Source: Candidatus Helarchaeota archaeon (GTDB lineage Archaea; Asgardarchaeota; Lokiarchaeia; Helarchaeales; HEL-GB-A). Taken from it: a stretch of DNA of 5,932 nucleotides. The notes beneath the pieces are model-generated. The model was not told where the DNA came from. It saw only the letters and a program-made list of their open reading frames with translations, and did no database searches. Below, piece after piece: positions 4,485 to 5,932 of this stretch. Within the stretch, counting starts at the first letter, position 1. Every line of letters begins with the position of its first letter. The position numbers and the translations under genes were made by a program. The stretch covers positions 1 through 5,932 of the forward strand of contig JAEOSY010000659.1 of assembly GCA_016840125.1 (NCBI GenBank). The letters run 5' to 3'.

Positions 4485-5932
4485 TTATATCTCCAAACCG
4501 ATACGATTGCCATCCGCAACCGCATCTCGCATTGTTCGCGGTTTAAGGCTGTCTCCTATAAGATGGATTTCGGGAACTTTTCCCTTAATTTCCTCGTAAA
4601 GCTTATTGTTAGAAATTGAACCGGCCGCAAGCACTATCGTATCAAACTCAATAGCTCTTTTCCTATCGTCTTCGGTTAAAATTACAAGACCACTGGATGT
4701 AATTTCCTTGTATCTTATGTTAGTTATAAAAGTGATTCCTTTATTTACGAGCCTATTCAAACAATAGTCTTTAAGGACCGGACCCATATTCGCTGCGATT
4801 TCAGGTCCTCTTCGAATGACTGTTACCTTTTTCTTTTGTTCTAAAAGAAATTCTGCGGTCTGGACACCTACAGATTCTCCCCCAATTATCAGAACCCTTT
4901 CTTTCACATCAACCTTTCCTTCTAGAACATCACTTGCTTTTACGACATTGGCATTTTCTAAACCTGGAATCTCTGGGATAACGTAATCAACCCCAGTCGC
5001 AATAACCACTTTATCGGGATTAAAGCGTTCTACTTCAGATTTTAATGCCTTTTTATTCGTTTCGATTTTCACATTATGTTTTTTCAGCTGTATCGTAAGA
5101 TACTTTATCAAAGCGCGAATTCGATCTTTATGAGGTGGGATTGACGCAGATATTAACTGCCCTCCTAACTTAGGTCTTTGCTCCCAAAGCGTAACCATAT
5201 GACCTCTTAAAGCTGCAACGCGAGCAGATTCCATACCTGCTGGACCGCCACCGATAACAAGTACTTTTTTCGGTTCCTCTGTCCGAATAAAGTTTTGTTC
5301 TCCCTCTTTTCCCAAAGCTGAATTTACGGTACATCTTATCCCAATTTTAGAAGAATTAGATCCCAATATATTAGACCAGAGATCATTGCGACAATCAAAA
5401 CAATCTATGCACGGTTTAATATCCTCTATTTTACCCAAGGATGCCTTGTTTGGTAGTTCCGGATCAGCTAGAAGTTGCCTTCCCATAGCAATAAAGTCTG
5501 CCTTTTCTTCCGCTAGAAACTTTTCCGCCGCATAAGGAGTAATTTTGCCAACTGCAATTACTGGTATAGAAACCGCTTTTTTCACTCTTTCTGCAAGGTG
5601 AATTATTACGCCGGGAACGAATTTTGGTTGACTTAAATTGTTTGGGGCTCCAGGACCAAAAGCAGATACATGGATGGCATCAGCACCAGCTTCCTGTGCT
5701 ATTCGTGCAGTTTCTTGCGAATCCTCTTCTGTTATACCTTCCTCAAGTCCATATTCTTTGCCTGTTATTCGAACCCAGACAGGGTAATCAGTTCCTACTG
5801 TTTCCTTTACTTTCTTTATCACTTCAACGAGAAATCTTGCTCTATTAGACAGAACACCCCCGTACATATCGTCGCGCTTGTTCGAAACGCGTGACAGAAA
5901 TTGGTCAATAATATAGCTATGCGCGCCGTGGA
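4485..5932 (-). CDS. Old Yellow Enzyme-family FMN/4Fe-4S/FAD oxidoreductase (TMADH/2,4-dienoyl-CoA reductase class), N-terminus missing
   Basis: The frame runs off the right edge, so the Met at 5867 is internal; the preceding codons read HGAHSYIIDQFLSRVSNKRDD, the core OYE barrel motif. About 482 codons are present and roughly 170-190 N-terminal residues are missing by family length. Numbering from that Met: the FMN barrel continues to about 145 (IAVGKIT, ADFIAMGRQLLADPEL); the iron-sulfur Cys are C153, C156, C159 and C179; a first dinucleotide fold follows (VLVIGGGPAG, 203-211), then a second (VLIIGGESVG, 325-334) and the closing FAD segment HLIGDSLKPRTMRDA. In this class electrons pass between FMN, 4Fe-4S and FAD/NAD(P)H during substrate reduction or oxidative demethylation. 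HxxH matches YqjM-like reductases, where TMADH has Tyr-x-x-His. CX2CX2C matches TMADH rather than FadH (CX2CX3C), but the last gap is 19 residues against 12 in TMADH. It is upstream of the corrinoid gene on the same strand, so a role in the same pathway is likely but unproven. Confidence 0.93.
   Translation of the reverse strand, partial: HGAHSYIIDQFLSRVSNKRDDMYGGVLSNRARFLVEVIKKVKETVGTDYPVWVRITGKEYGLEEGITEEDSQETARIAQEAGADAIHVSAFGPGAPNNLSQPKFVPGVIIHLAERVKKAVSIPVIAVGKITPYAAEKFLAEEKADFIAMGRQLLADPELPNKASLGKIEDIKPCIDCFDCRNDLWSNILGSNSSKIGIRCTVNSALGKEGEQNFIRTEEPKKVLVIGGGPAGMESARVAALRGHMVTLWEQRPKLGGQLISASIPPHKDRIRALIKYLTIQLKKHNVKIETNKKALKSEVERFNPDKVVIATGVDYVIPEIPGLENANVVKASDVLEGKVDVKERVLIIGGESVGVQTAEFLLEQKKKVTVIRRGPEIAANMGPVLKDYCLNRLVNKGITFITNIRYKEITSSGLVILTEDDRKRAIEFDTIVLAAGSISNNKLYEEIKGKVPEIHLIGDSLKPRTMRDAVADGNRIGLEI

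Noticed and set aside
5624..5894. Two overlapping plus-strand open frames of 74 codons
   Set aside because: They are antisense shadows of the flavoprotein FMN barrel, whose minus-strand motifs are unmistakable.

Overview
The window is AT-rich bacterial DNA. Nearly all of it is coded on the minus strand, so genes read from right to left. The content (a methyl-corrinoid carrier protein, a UroD/MtaA-type methyltransferase and a flavin/iron-sulfur reductase of the trimethylamine dehydrogenase class) together with strong AGGAGG ribosome binding sites suggests an anaerobe, most likely a low-GC Firmicute of the Clostridia or acetogen kind. That assignment is inference; the sequence contains no taxonomic marker gene.

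Right part (5932 to 2574, minus strand): three intact-looking genes lie in one direction. First is the C-terminal three quarters of an Old Yellow Enzyme-family FMN/4Fe-4S/FAD oxidoreductase, whose N-terminus lies beyond the right edge. After 101 bp comes a 220-residue corrinoid protein with a perfect DxHxxG cobalamin motif. After 31 bp comes a UroD-superfamily methyltransferase that probably starts at a TTG codon. The corrinoid protein and methyltransferase are almost certainly co-transcribed and form the carrier and one methyltransferase of a corrinoid-dependent demethylation system. The methyltransferase has Asp where the zinc-binding Cys residues of MtaA/MtbA are expected. The flavoprotein has a TMADH-like CX2CX2C cluster motif with an unusually long loop to the fourth Cys.

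Middle (2573 to 1344): a 336-bp gap with no convincing gene is followed by a 297-residue protein of unknown family. It is built from two diverged copies of one domain, each with an HIH motif and an NPNVV motif, and is the most novel protein here. Its association with the methyltransferase genes is by position and orientation only.

Left part (1246 to 1): a graveyard. A cupin gene remnant keeps its ribosome binding site and start codon but has two in-frame stops and breaks off after the cupin HxH motif. About 17 bp later begins a 5'-truncated, frameshifted dihydroxy-acid dehydratase (ilvD/edd family) tail. The last 374 bp hold no intact gene: possibly the last 20 codons of a plus-strand gene at the left edge, a near-consensus sigma-70-like promoter overlapping that stop codon and pointing into empty sequence, small inverted repeats and a possible coding scrap.

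Working model: the right-hand cassette demethylates a methylated (N-methyl, O-methyl or similar) substrate, with the methyl group carried on the corrinoid protein. No second methyltransferase (MtrH or pterin-binding type), no corrinoid-activating ATPase (RamA/RACE type) and no regulator is visible, so any of these must lie outside the window.
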